Under the pieces are notes generated by a model. It had not been told where the DNA came from. It searched no databases and saw nothing but the letters and a program-made list of their open reading frames with translations. Position numbers and translations under genes: made by a program. Positions 1-8,989 of a stretch of DNA of 64,000 bases are shown one piece after another. The stretch comes from CAZYFH01 sp965249175. GTDB taxonomy: Bacteria > Acidobacteriota > Vicinamibacteria > Vicinamibacterales > UBA8438. Position 1 is the stretch's first letter; every line of letters begins with the position of its first letter. The stretch covers positions 3,038,001 to 3,102,000 of the forward strand of contig OZ252227.1 of NCBI GenBank assembly GCA_965249175.1. Reading direction: 5' to 3'.

Positions 1-1928
1 TTGACCCGTAGGCCGCCGTAGGAGTCGTGCCAGATCACCATGATCGAGAGCGCATAGAACGGCGGCGTCACGATGGGACTCATCGGGGCCTCCGCCTCCC
101 GCTCGAACTCGGGATCGGCACCGGCTTCCGCATAGCGATTCCAGGTGTCCACGGTCTCGGCCAGGTAACGTAGCGGCACCCGCTGGAACTCATGGCCCGC
201 GTAGATTCTCTCGGCCAGCTCCTCGATCGCATCGGCGCGAAAGAAGTAGCCGTTGTCTGACACGTAGGGGTACCGCAGCTCCCACTCGTTACGCTCGACT
301 GCATCCTGATCGAAGACCGCCCACAGCGGCCCCGAGAAGTAGTCGGGAGGCTCCGACCCTTCGTTCATCGCCAGCGCGGCATCGAGACCATGGTCGTAGT
401 CGTACATTTCCCGCACCCACTCCTTGCGGCAATTGCGCCAGTCGAGCGGCGTGTGCGCAAGACCCCGCCCCGGAGCGCCACCGTCGCCGGGGTACGCGCT
501 GGGACCGGGCCTACGGGGAAGACGGACCTCGTTGAAGAAACGCTTCCCCACTTGGTTCACGGCAATGAGCTCCTCGAAGCCCGCGTTGCCGACGTTGAAG
601 CCGGCGGAACCGCGGAACGCAAACGTCGGGTGGCCGGGCATCATTCCGGTGTACGCATCGCGGGTACCAAGGCGCGTCGAGATGTGGAACGTGGTGAAGT
701 ACGAGACGTTCTGCTGCATCCCCGCAAGGTTGGCGCCGACCCGCAGGCCCGCGATGAGTGCCGATGCGTCCTGACCTCCAGGGCCGAGCAGGGCCCGACC
801 ACTCGTCGGGAAGGCGGGCTCCCGCATGGCCGGGTAGAACATGCTGCGGACCTCGGGATTGCCCGCATGACCGCCGCTCGCCAGGATGACGGCCTGGCGG
901 GCCCTGACACGCACGTTCTCCCGGCGCTCGTCGATGTTGCCGTCCTGCCACAGACTCAGGAGGAGCTCGCCGGTCTCGGGGTGCTGCCGCGGCGAGTAGC
1001 GTGCGGTGATCCCGAGCACCCTGCCCGCAAAAGGCTCCTCACGCACGATCGCGTCGAAGCGGCGATGCACCATGAACGTGACCCCCTTCTCGCGAGCCGA
1101 GAACTCCAGTGACCGGGAGAGGGCCGCGCCGTTCGCCACGGCGTTGGGTCCGACGGAGCGGCTCGCGTTGTTCATCCGCACCGGCGCGAACGCGCTGGAG
1201 CGCTCGGGATCAGCAACGCCCGCATCCTCCGCCGTGATGGTGCCCGCCTTGATGTCCGTCGTGTCGCCCAGCATGAGGAAGCACGTCGCCAACCGGGCTC
1301 GCGACAATCCGCCGCCGCCATGCGTGCCGCTGACCCTTGAGAACCGTACGTAGTTGTCGATCAGGAATTGCCTGGTCGCCGGACAGTTCTCGGCCCACGC
1401 GCGCGCTAGCTCCCGCTCGTTATACCGGTACGGGCTTTGCCCCTTGGGGTCGACGATCGACCAGTCGGTGATATCCGTGAAGAGCAGCTCGATGCTGTCC
1501 TCGAGCTCCTCCGGGTCCTCGACGGGGTCTACGGTGACGAGCCCCTCACGATCGCGCTCGCCGTGTATGTCTCGCTGCTGTACCGGGTCGCCCCCACCCA
1601 GTGATAGCCGGCCCGCACTGTGCAGCATCCGGCCACCGAGGTCGAAGTTCTGATCGACCACCAGCACGCTGGCCCCCAGATCGCGTGCGCGAATGGCAGC
1701 GGTCAGGCCCGCACACCCGCCTCCAGCGATCACGACATCGGCTTCGTAGTCCCAGGCGGTCTCTTCGGCGCCGGTCTCCGAGACCTGCGCATGCGCCTCG
1801 TCTGATCCCAACAGCGCGCCAGAGCCCAGACCGGCGGCGACTCCCGTCTTGACGAAGTCTCGGCGGTTCAGCCCCTTCCCTTTTTCGATCTTCGGGTCGC
1901 TGTCGGTCTGGTCGCCTCTGATCGCCAT
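1..1928 (-). CDS. Tat-exported FAD-dependent oxidoreductase, fumarate reductase/ketosteroid dehydrogenase-like (partial)
   Basis: The frame is open for 642 residues from ATG 1928 and runs off the left edge. A twin-arginine signal (NRRDFVKTG, residues 21-29) is followed by an Ala/Gly-rich segment, so export by Tat is expected. A dinucleotide-binding motif (VVIAGGGCAGLTAAI, about residues 65-79) and an acidic strand end (VLVVD) mark an FAD_binding_2 flavoprotein. Later sequence such as the LASGGHAGN stretch is typical of the fumarate reductase, urocanate reductase and 3-ketosteroid dehydrogenase superfamily. The substrate cannot be told from sequence. It is divergent from the next gene, with 98 bp between starts. 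No covalent-FMN or haem domain is visible in the part present. Confidence 0.8.
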   Translation of the reverse strand, partial: MAIRGDQTDSDPKIEKGKGLNRRDFVKTGVAAGLGSGALLGSDEAHAQVSETGAEETAWDYEADVVIAGGGCAGLTAAIRARDLGASVLVVDQNFDLGGRMLHSAGRLSLGGGDPVQQRDIHGERDREGLVTVDPVEDPEELEDSIELLFTDITDWSIVDPKGQSPYRYNERELARAWAENCPATRQFLIDNYVRFSRVSGTHGGGGLSRARLATCFLMLGDTTDIKAGTITAEDAGVADPERSSAFAPVRMNNASRSVGPNAVANGAALSRSLEFSAREKGVTFMVHRRFDAIVREEPFAGRVLGITARYSPRQHPETGELLLSLWQDGNIDERRENVRVRARQAVILASGGHAGNPEVRSMFYPAMREPAFPTSGRALLGPGGQDASALIAGLRVGANLAGMQQNVSYFTTFHISTRLGTRDAYTGMMPGHPTFAFRGSAGFNVGNAGFEELIAVNQVGKRFFNEVRLPRRPGPSAYPGDGGAPGRGLAHTPLDWRNCRKEWVREMYDYDHGLDAALAMNEGSEPPDYFSGPLWAVFDQDAVERNEWELRYPYVSDNGYFFRADAIEELAERIYAGHEFQRVPLRYLAETVDTWNRYAEAGADPEFEREAEAPMSPIVTPPFYALSIMVIWHDSYGGLRV

Positions 1929-2026
1929 GTCCAGTCAGTCCCCCAAAGCCAAAGTGGATTGCCAGCGGAGGCGCGCTGAGCGATCATACGTGGATGCTGC
2001 CGCGGTCGCGCGGGGGGAGGGTTCAG

Positions 2027-2971
2027 ATGACAGGACGTTGGATGCCGGCGCTGCTCGGCGTGGTGGGGATCGTCGGGATGCCTGCCGTGGTCGTGGCCCA
2101 GACAGATTCGGCGCGGACGCCGTGGGGTGATCCGGACATGCAGGGTATTTGGACGAACACCACCACCACTCCGCTCGAGCGTCCGGAGGAATTGGGGGAC
2201 AAGGTGGCGCTCACGCCCGAGGAGTATGCGGCTCGCAACGCACAGGTGGCCGAGGAGGTAAGCCTGGACAACCGTCCAAGCAACCAAATCGGCGCCTACA
2301 ACGAGTTCTGGATGGAGCGGGGCGCCCTCAATTTGAGGACGTCGCTGATCATCGACCCGGCCGATGGCAAGCTCCCACCGTTGACGCGGATGGAGGAACG
2401 GCGCCGCACGGACCACAGGGCGCACCGGTCCGCGCACTCGACCGATTCCCACGAGAACCGCAGCGCCTACGACCGGTGCATCTCTCGCGGGTTGCCTGGC
2501 TCGATGATGCCGGGCTTCTACAACCACAACTACCAGATCTTCCAGACGCCCGACCACGTCGTCGTGCTGGTCGAGATGATCCACGACGCGCGCATCATCC
2601 CGCTGGACCGGCGGCCCCACCTCGATTCGGACATCAAGCAGTGGCTCGGCGATTCGCGTGGATGGTGGGAGGGCGACACGCTCGTCGTCGAGACCAGGAA
2701 CCTGACCTCCAAGGCGGCTGACCGCACCCGCACGACGTTCGGTGCCGGTCGCCAGACGACGGTGGTCGAGCGGTTCACGCGGACGTCGGCGGACGCGATG
2801 GACTATGAGATCGCCGTCACCGACCCGACGGAGTACAGCGCGTCCTGGACCGCGGCGATCCCGATGACAGCGCTCGGCGGACAGCTCTACGAGTACGCGT
2901 GCCACGAGGGCAACTACGCCATCGGCAACATCCTGTCTGGAGCGCGTGCGGAAGAGAAGGCGACACCCTAA
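2027..2971 (+). CDS. Secreted protein of unknown function
   Basis: This encodes 314 aa from ATG 2027, preceded by a GGGGGGAGGG stretch that serves as ribosome-binding site. In-frame starts further upstream would lengthen the protein before a clean signal peptide (hydrophobic ALLGVVGIVGMPAVVVAQ). The mature part opens with a PWGDPDMQGIW segment and is rich in Trp and Arg. I recognise the style as a family common in acidobacterial genomes next to PQQ-type enzymes, but no catalytic motif is evident. It lies 24 bp upstream of a secreted quinoprotein-like propeller on the same strand, so the two are probably co-transcribed. Function is unknown. Confidence 0.8.
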   Translation: MTGRWMPALLGVVGIVGMPAVVVAQTDSARTPWGDPDMQGIWTNTTTTPLERPEELGDKVALTPEEYAARNAQVAEEVSLDNRPSNQIGAYNEFWMERGALNLRTSLIIDPADGKLPPLTRMEERRRTDHRAHRSAHSTDSHENRSAYDRCISRGLPGSMMPGFYNHNYQIFQTPDHVVVLVEMIHDARIIPLDRRPHLDSDIKQWLGDSRGWWEGDTLVVETRNLTSKAADRTRTTFGAGRQTTVVERFTRTSADAMDYEIAVTDPTEYSASWTAAIPMTALGGQLYEYACHEGNYAIGNILSGARAEEKATP

Positions 2972-2995
2972 GGCTTAGGGCTCCGACGGAGGAAC

Positions 2996-4351
2996 ATGAA
3001 GACGATTCTGGGACACCTGATCTTCGCTATCCCGGTGCTGATGTGCTGGTCCGCCGCAGTCGTGTCCGGACAGTCCGACAACTGGCCGCAGTGGCGTGGC
3101 CCCGATGTGACGGCGGTCGTCCCGGACGATCCACAACTGCCCGAGACCTGGAGCGCGACCGACAACGTCGCCTGGAAGACGGCGATACCGGGCATCGGCT
3201 GGTCGAGCCCCATCGTGTGGGGCGACAAGGTCTTCGTCACGTCGGTCGTCGCCGACGAAGCGTACGAAGGCCCGAGAGCGGGCTTGTATCTCCCCGAGAC
3301 CGGCGCCGATACGCCACCGGCCCCGCCGCCCGGCACTCATCACTGGATGGTGTTCTGCATCGACCTCGACAGCGGCGAGCTGCTGTGGCAGCGGACGGCG
3401 CATGCAGGACCCGTGAGGTCGACCATTCATCCGAAGAACTCGTTCGCGTCGGCGACGCCGACAACAGACGGCGAACGTGTGTACGCGCTCTTCGGCAACC
3501 TTGGGGTGTTCGCCTACGATTTCGAGGGCCGCCTCATCTGGTCGCGCGACGTCGAGCACCGCTCGGACAAATGGGGCTGGGGGACCGGCTCGTCGCCAAC
3601 GCTGCTCGACGACCAGCTCCTGGTGCTGCACGACAACGAGGAGGTCTCGTATCTCGCGTCGTTCGACACCCGCACGGGTGCGCAAAACTGGCGCGCCGAA
3701 CGTGACGAGGTGAGCGCGTGGTCGACGCCGGTTGTCTGGAAGAACGACCTGCGCACGGAGATCGTCACCGTCGGGAAGAACCGGGTCCGTTCGTACGATT
3801 CGTCAGGCAACCTGCTCTGGCACTTCGCGGGCCAGATGACCGACGTCACGGTCCCGACCCCGATTCCGGCTGACGGCGTCGTGTATGTGAGCTCGGGTTA
3901 CGTCGGCAACAACCACCGACCCGTCTATGCGGTGCTGCCGGGCGCCGAGGGAGACATCACGCTCGGCCCCAACCAGCGGGCCAACGAATATATTCGCTGG
4001 TATCAGCCGCGCGTTGGCTCGTACAACCCGTCGCCGATCCTCTATCGCGGCGTCTACTACACGCTGCTCGACGGCGGCTTTCTCACCGCCCACAACGCGT
4101 CGACCGGACGCACAATCTACGATCGGGTGCGGATCGAGCCCGGCGCCACGTTCAGCTCATCGCCGTGGGCCTACAACGGCAAGATCTTCGCGCTGAGCGA
4201 GGACGGCGACACCTACGTGATCGCGGCCGGTCCTGACTACGAGCTCCTCGGTAAGAACGTCATCGGAGAGATGGCGCTCGCATCGCCCGCCATCGCGAGC
4301 CGGACGCTCGTCCTGCGCACGGCGTCCCAGCTGTACGGTATCCGGCGCTAA
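2996..4351 (+). CDS. Secreted PQQ-like beta-propeller protein
   Basis: This encodes 451 aa from ATG 2996 with a GGAGG site 7 bp upstream. Residues 1-25 form a signal peptide. The mature protein begins with an NWPQWRGPD motif, typical of secreted outer-membrane propellers related to BamB and PQQ dehydrogenases. Repeated blade signatures of the type G-x-L-x-W (for example GELLWQ, GRLIWS, GNLLWH) run to the end. No PQQ-ligand set or cytochrome domain is visible, so it may bind no cofactor. It probably acts in the periplasm, possibly with its upstream neighbour. Confidence 0.85.
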   Translation: MKTILGHLIFAIPVLMCWSAAVVSGQSDNWPQWRGPDVTAVVPDDPQLPETWSATDNVAWKTAIPGIGWSSPIVWGDKVFVTSVVADEAYEGPRAGLYLPETGADTPPAPPPGTHHWMVFCIDLDSGELLWQRTAHAGPVRSTIHPKNSFASATPTTDGERVYALFGNLGVFAYDFEGRLIWSRDVEHRSDKWGWGTGSSPTLLDDQLLVLHDNEEVSYLASFDTRTGAQNWRAERDEVSAWSTPVVWKNDLRTEIVTVGKNRVRSYDSSGNLLWHFAGQMTDVTVPTPIPADGVVYVSSGYVGNNHRPVYAVLPGAEGDITLGPNQRANEYIRWYQPRVGSYNPSPILYRGVYYTLLDGGFLTAHNASTGRTIYDRVRIEPGATFSSSPWAYNGKIFALSEDGDTYVIAAGPDYELLGKNVIGEMALASPAIASRTLVLRTASQLYGIRR

Positions 4352-4406
4352 CCCCAGACCCGTTTCGCCACGTCAGCGGTGCGGAACCGAATCGGCGATG
4401 TGTGGC

Positions 4407-5207
4407 TCAAACAGCCACAAGCGGACGGCCGCCCAGCGCCTGGATGAGCGCCAGCACGCCAACGCTCGCGTATATCGCCGCGAATCCCACGACAACACCG
4501 AACTGCACCGATTCGCTCCATTGAGGCCGGGCGCGACCGAGCACAAAGGCGAACAGCGGGAGGAGCTGGAAGCCGTGCAGGCCGACGCCGTGCGCGATCC
4601 GCAGATCGCCCGCGACCGTGCTCCAGTTGACAAACGGTAGGCCAGGCCCTCCGTCCATCGCGCCGATGACGTGCCCACCGCTGCCGATCATTACGAAGCC
4701 TCCTGCGCTCCCGAGGAGGATCAGCAGGATGCCGAGTCGAACAGCCCACAGATAGGGCCGGGGGAGGTCCCGGTGCCGCGTGAACAGCAGCCAGCCGAGG
4801 AGCGCGAGCAGCGCCGTGTTCACGAAGATGCCAAACGCCATGAGTGCGAAGACCGTCAGGTCGAACGCTGTGGCCGCGTTGAAGTGAGAGCGCACGCCGC
4901 GCGCGGACTGCAAGACGATGCATGCGATCTCCACGACCATCACCGTCGCCACACCAATGCTGATCGCGCGGCGGGCCGTCCGCGCCTCGCCGATGTAGTC
5001 CAGCACCCAGGCGACGGTCCAGACATAGATCACGACGGAGATGAGGAACTTGCTCGGCTTGATCCACGGGTTGAGCCCCAGGATGGAACGATCGTCGAAA
5101 GGCGCCACGAACACGATCGCCGTCAGCATCGCCAACAGGGCCCAGCCGGTGATCGCGAGGACCTGGTCACGGCGGTAGAGGTCCGCAGCCAACTCTCGAA
5201 GGGGCAT
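4407..5207 (-). CDS. Polytopic membrane protein of unknown function
   Basis: This encodes 266 aa. About seven hydrophobic segments are visible: residues 20-38, 52-70, 82-100, 115-140, 150-172, 205-228 and 235-258. A conserved-looking NPWIKPSKF motif follows the first segment and an HGVGLHGFQLLPL motif sits in the sixth. The two His residues in a membrane helix could be metal or haem ligands, but this is speculation. It converges on the upstream quinoprotein-like gene with 55 bp between stops. It starts 18 bp after the 5226-5600 gene in the opposite sense of reading order, so it is the upstream member of that minus-strand pair only if co-transcribed from a promoter to its right. Function is unknown. 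Confidence 0.65.
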   Translation of the reverse strand: MPLRELAADLYRRDQVLAITGWALLAMLTAIVFVAPFDDRSILGLNPWIKPSKFLISVVIYVWTVAWVLDYIGEARTARRAISIGVATVMVVEIACIVLQSARGVRSHFNAATAFDLTVFALMAFGIFVNTALLALLGWLLFTRHRDLPRPYLWAVRLGILLILLGSAGGFVMIGSGGHVIGAMDGGPGLPFVNWSTVAGDLRIAHGVGLHGFQLLPLFAFVLGRARPQWSESVQFGVVVGFAAIYASVGVLALIQALGGRPLVAV

Positions 5208-5225
5208 GGCTAACAGATCACAGGC

Positions 5226-5600
5226 TCACGCGACCGGAAACGGCCAGTCGATGACAACGAGCCATCCGCCGTCGGCCTGTCGTCGCACCAGCAGCATGGG
5301 TTCCACCGTCAGCTCTTTAGAGTCGCCGTGTTCGTCGGTGGTCGTCACGGTCAACCGCGAGTGAACCAGCGCCACGTCCCCGGCTTGCACCGTATCCGAG
5401 TGGCTGAGTGTGATCACGGGACGCTGGGCGAGAAACCCGGACACCATCGGCCGGATTGCCGCGTGGCCGGCGAGACGCGTGGTCGGCTCCGTTGCGATCA
5501 CGCCAGCTGGCTCGTAGAGCGACACGACGGCTTCGACATCACCGGCGTTCATGGCGTCGAGGAAGCGCGTGTGGAGCGCGTGGGGATCAGCAGCGACCAT
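5226..5600 (-). CDS. SnoaL/DUF4440-type NTF2-like protein
   Basis: This encodes 124 aa. It begins with a helix containing FLDAMNAGDVEAVVSLYEP, the usual opening of the SnoaL/ketosteroid-isomerase fold. A GHAAIRPMVSGFL segment and beta strands ending VVIDWPFPV follow. The length matches a single-domain NTF2-like protein. Family members bind small hydrophobic ligands or act as isomerases, and the substrate here is unknown. It lies 13 bp downstream of the large outer-membrane protein gene on the same strand. Confidence 0.75.
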   Translation of the reverse strand: MVAADPHALHTRFLDAMNAGDVEAVVSLYEPAGVIATEPTTRLAGHAAIRPMVSGFLAQRPVITLSHSDTVQAGDVALVHSRLTVTTTDEHGDSKELTVEPMLLVRRQADGGWLVVIDWPFPVA

Positions 5601-5613
5601 AGACAGTCGTCAT

Positions 5614-8523
5614 TCAGAATCGGAACAGCCGCGTGACCTTCACGACGAAGGCGCGGTTCTCGAGGAACGGCGTGCCGCGCAGCGATGTGTCGCGCTGGTC
5701 ATTGTAGACCACGAAGAGCTCGCTCCCCGGCTGATACTCCCAGCGGAGTCGGACGTTCGTGCTGAGCGAATCGCCGGCGGAGTTGTATTGCAGCAGGCCC
5801 CCGACGAACATCCGCGGCGTCAACGTGTAAGTCACGCGGCTCTGCATCAGCGTCGCGGTGAACTGCCCCTCGGGGAGGTCGATCCGGTTGAGCGAGATGC
5901 TCGGCTCGAACGAGAACTGCGGCGTGATCTCAATCCGGCCGCGCCGGTAGCCGTAGGCCGTGATGTTCCCGCTGAAGAACTCGCCGCGCTGGATGGAGAA
6001 GGTGCCCGAGAACCTGCGCTGCGCCCCCATGGAGTACGACAGAAAGACGTCCGCGAAGTCGTAGCCGCCGACCGGGATGGTCACGCCGGACGCGATCGCA
6101 AAGGGCCGGACGAGCAACTCGTAGTTGCGCTGGATGTCGAAGCCGATCCGATCGCTGTTCTCTAATTCCGTGTCGAAGCGTGCCTGCGCGATCCGGGTTT
6201 CGAGCTGCCCGGCGCCGTTTTCAATGTAGTCGAGGCTGGCGCGGGACGTGAATTGCCGCACCGCGCGCATCGAGGCAGGCCGAGGACTGTATTGCGCCGA
6301 CGTGAAGGTGCGCCGGAAGTCGTCACGACGCAAGAAGCCCACTTCCGGATTGAAGTGATCCCCGACGAGGAGATGGTCGAGCTGGAAGCCGTATAGGTCC
6401 CCGTCGTAGCTGAATGCCGCCTGATAGCTCGCGTCGTCACCGTCGAGCCCTGGCGTTTGGGTCCGAGCATAGTAGCCGTTGAAGTGCACGTTGTCGTAGA
6501 ACGAGAACGCGGCATCGAGCCCATACGCTTGGTTCGTCCCGTCGCCAACCGTCGACACTGATCGTCCGGTGAAGATGCCGCCGATGCGGCTCCGTCGCAG
6601 GATGTCGCGTTTCACACGCACGACCGTGAAGTTGGTCCTCACGGCGTTCGCGCCCGTCGCATCGTCGGTCTGAATGTTCAGCGCGCCGATGCTAAACCGA
6701 CCCTCCCTGCCGGTGATCCGCCCCCCGCCCAAAATCGGCACCGTCTGACCTTGTTCCAGCCCGATCCGCCGGCTAAAGAACACGGTCGGCACGTCACCGC
6801 CGCCGCCAAAGAAGCCGCCGCCCCCGCGTCCCCCACCCGGCCCGCCCCTACCCCCGGCCGACCGACCGAAATCGAAGATGCCCTGACCTTCGAGGAAGAA
6901 CTCGCGCTTCTCGGGAAAGAACAAACTGAACCGCGTGAGGTTGACCTGCTGCTCGTCGACCTCGACCTGGGCGAAATCGGTGTTGTAGGTGAAGTCCGCC
7001 GTCAGGTTCTGGGTGACGCCGTACTTGGCGTCGAGGCCGAAGGCGCCGTCGCCGGCATTCGAGATGCGCGGGACCGCGTTGGCGTCGGTGGCGAGGGAAC
7101 CAATCGCATACGGCTTGATCTCGAACGTCTTGTTGCCGCTCGGGACCTCGATGCCCGTCAGGGTGGCGCCCGCCGAGATACGCATCTCTCCGGGGTTGGC
7201 GTTGATCGGGACCGGTGTGAGATAGCTCGTTTCGGACTTCCGGCGAACACGGCGGCCGAGCTGCAACCCCCAGACCTGCGACACGCCCGGCCGAAAGCGG
7301 AGCGACTTAAAGGGAATCTCCATCTCGACGGTCCACCCCCCGTCGAAGCGGCCGGTCCGGACGTCCCAGATCGGGTTCCAGTCTGGGTTGGGGCTCGATT
7401 CGTCGGTGATCTGGATGTCGAAGAAGCCGCCAATCGCGTTGATCATGAAGCCAACGCCGTTGCGCCGGTCGTAGAAGGTATCGATCACCACGCTGAACGC
7501 GTCGTTGTCGGAGATCTGAAACGAATCTCGCTGCATCTCGTTGGCGATCCACTCCGACTCCGGGGCCGAGTCCCAGACGCGCGCCGATACATACACGCTC
7601 TGTGAGTCGAAGAAGACCCACGCCTCGGTCCGCTCGGTCGCGGGCGCACCCTGATCGGGCAGCTGCTGGATGAAGTCGCTGACCGGCGGGACCGTCTCGT
7701 ACACGCCTTCGTCGAGCGTCCCGTCAACACGAACCGGTGCGGTGAGCCGGACCGCTCGCACCGTGGCCAGTCCCGCCGCGTCGCGCGCGATCGTCGCGGG
7801 CGCCAACGGCGGGGCGGGGCCGTTAATGACAATGACGCGAGGGGATGCCGCCGCGAGCGCGCCGCCACTGGCCCCGGGTGCGGCGATGGCGGCCGGTGCC
7901 AGAGATTCGACGGCGGCGGGCGCCGGGGCCTCGACGTCGGAGGCTACCGATTCGCTGCTGGTGGCTACGGGCGACGCCTCTGGACCACCCCAGGCCACCC
8001 CACGCCGCAGATCGGCGGCGAGCCGGTCCTGCAACGCGAACAGCTCCGCCACCGTCCCATCGACGATCGCCGTCTGCACGACTGTGGCGGTCGTCACCTC
8101 CACGACCCGCGCGGTGATCCGCATCCGCTCGCCCAGTCGCTGATAGCCACCGCTGATGGCCCATCGCGTCCCGAGGAGACGGCCGGCGGCAACCGCTGCC
8201 TCCACGGTCGCCTCAGCGCTGTCGCTCTCCGCGCTCAGCTGCGTGATCGCACCAGAGACAGCTTGCCGCCCGACCACCAACACGCCCGCACCCTCCAAGT
8301 CGGCCGCGAGGGTTTCGACGATGCCCGCGCCGATCCAGTCGTCCGGCGCGGCTCCCGAGATGTTGGAAAACACGGTGATGGCAACGCTGTCGTCTGTGGC
8401 AGCTGCCGGCGCCGACTGGGCAGCGCGGGCCGGTCTTGACGCCAGGAGGTGAGGCTCCGGGCCACGCTCGGCCGCCACTGCGGTCGACACTGACAAAAGA
8501 AACATCGCTTCAGCGATGATCAT
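5614..8523 (-). CDS. Outer-membrane beta-barrel protein with CBM9-like and FlgO/TolB-like N-terminal domains
   Basis: This encodes 969 aa with a signal peptide (residues 1-18). Residues about 45-165 (VAITVFSNISG to DRLAADLR) resemble the FlgO/TolB-N-type domain found in adenylate cyclases and kinase-TPR proteins. Residues about 255-430 look like a CBM9-type domain (VDGTLDEGVYE), then a DUF5916-type barrel carries the FFPEKREFFLEG hallmark. A Gly-rich insert (GGPGGGRGGGGFFGGGG) lies near residue 590. The chain ends in Phe (VTRLFRF), the usual outer-membrane insertion signal. The fused N-terminal domain is unusual for this family. A damaged paralogue of the same N-terminus lies at 29101-29737. 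Confidence 0.8.
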   Translation of the reverse strand: MIIAEAMFLLSVSTAVAAERGPEPHLLASRPARAAQSAPAAATDDSVAITVFSNISGAAPDDWIGAGIVETLAADLEGAGVLVVGRQAVSGAITQLSAESDSAEATVEAAVAAGRLLGTRWAISGGYQRLGERMRITARVVEVTTATVVQTAIVDGTVAELFALQDRLAADLRRGVAWGGPEASPVATSSESVASDVEAPAPAAVESLAPAAIAAPGASGGALAAASPRVIVINGPAPPLAPATIARDAAGLATVRAVRLTAPVRVDGTLDEGVYETVPPVSDFIQQLPDQGAPATERTEAWVFFDSQSVYVSARVWDSAPESEWIANEMQRDSFQISDNDAFSVVIDTFYDRRNGVGFMINAIGGFFDIQITDESSPNPDWNPIWDVRTGRFDGGWTVEMEIPFKSLRFRPGVSQVWGLQLGRRVRRKSETSYLTPVPINANPGEMRISAGATLTGIEVPSGNKTFEIKPYAIGSLATDANAVPRISNAGDGAFGLDAKYGVTQNLTADFTYNTDFAQVEVDEQQVNLTRFSLFFPEKREFFLEGQGIFDFGRSAGGRGGPGGGRGGGGFFGGGGDVPTVFFSRRIGLEQGQTVPILGGGRITGREGRFSIGALNIQTDDATGANAVRTNFTVVRVKRDILRRSRIGGIFTGRSVSTVGDGTNQAYGLDAAFSFYDNVHFNGYYARTQTPGLDGDDASYQAAFSYDGDLYGFQLDHLLVGDHFNPEVGFLRRDDFRRTFTSAQYSPRPASMRAVRQFTSRASLDYIENGAGQLETRIAQARFDTELENSDRIGFDIQRNYELLVRPFAIASGVTIPVGGYDFADVFLSYSMGAQRRFSGTFSIQRGEFFSGNITAYGYRRGRIEITPQFSFEPSISLNRIDLPEGQFTATLMQSRVTYTLTPRMFVGGLLQYNSAGDSLSTNVRLRWEYQPGSELFVVYNDQRDTSLRGTPFLENRAFVVKVTRLFRF

Positions 8524-8548
8524 GGGGTCCGTGGGAGTTTACTCGCCA

Positions 8549-8989
8549 TCACTCTCCGTGTTCGACGCGGAAACACGGCAGAACCCGCCCGCCGACGTTC
8601 GTTGGTCCGAACATGACGGCGTCGCCCACGACCACCGCGCGCCCACCCGGAAGAACGTGGGACAGCATCACGGGGCCTTCTGCTAGGGCCACGAGCCCTA
8701 CAACATACGGCGCACCCGGCATCCAGCCGGGATGGCCAGGTTTCCAGACTTCAGAAAAGGACGTCAGCCGGCCGCGCCCGCTGGCTTCTTCCCAACGCAC
8801 GTCCTCGGACCAGCAATACGGGCACATCGCGCGCGGATAGAACACGGCCCTTCCGCAGCCGCCGCAGCGTTGTATCAGCAACCGTCCCTCCTCGGCAGCG
8901 GCCCAGAAGGGTTTCGTCAGTGCAGTCATCGTTGGTCCAGGCACGGCCAGTTCCGACAGCTTAGAAGCCATCTCATGGCTTCTAGTCAT
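8549..8989 (-). CDS. Zn-ribbon/OB-fold protein, DUF35 family
   Basis: This encodes 146 aa. A rubredoxin-like zinc ribbon (CGGCGRAVFYPRAMCPYC, about residues 42-59) is followed by an OB-fold (GRLTSFSEVWKPGHPG onwards). DUF35 proteins pair with thiolase-like enzymes and form part of the active complex, for example with Ltp2-type aldolases in sterol side-chain breakdown. The ATG at 8989 overlaps the upstream stop as ATGA, which argues for translational coupling and fixes this start over the internal ATG at 8968. The upstream gene is the thiolase-like partner. Confidence 0.88.
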   Translation of the reverse strand: MTRSHEMASKLSELAVPGPTMTALTKPFWAAAEEGRLLIQRCGGCGRAVFYPRAMCPYCWSEDVRWEEASGRGRLTSFSEVWKPGHPGWMPGAPYVVGLVALAEGPVMLSHVLPGGRAVVVGDAVMFGPTNVGGRVLPCFRVEHGE

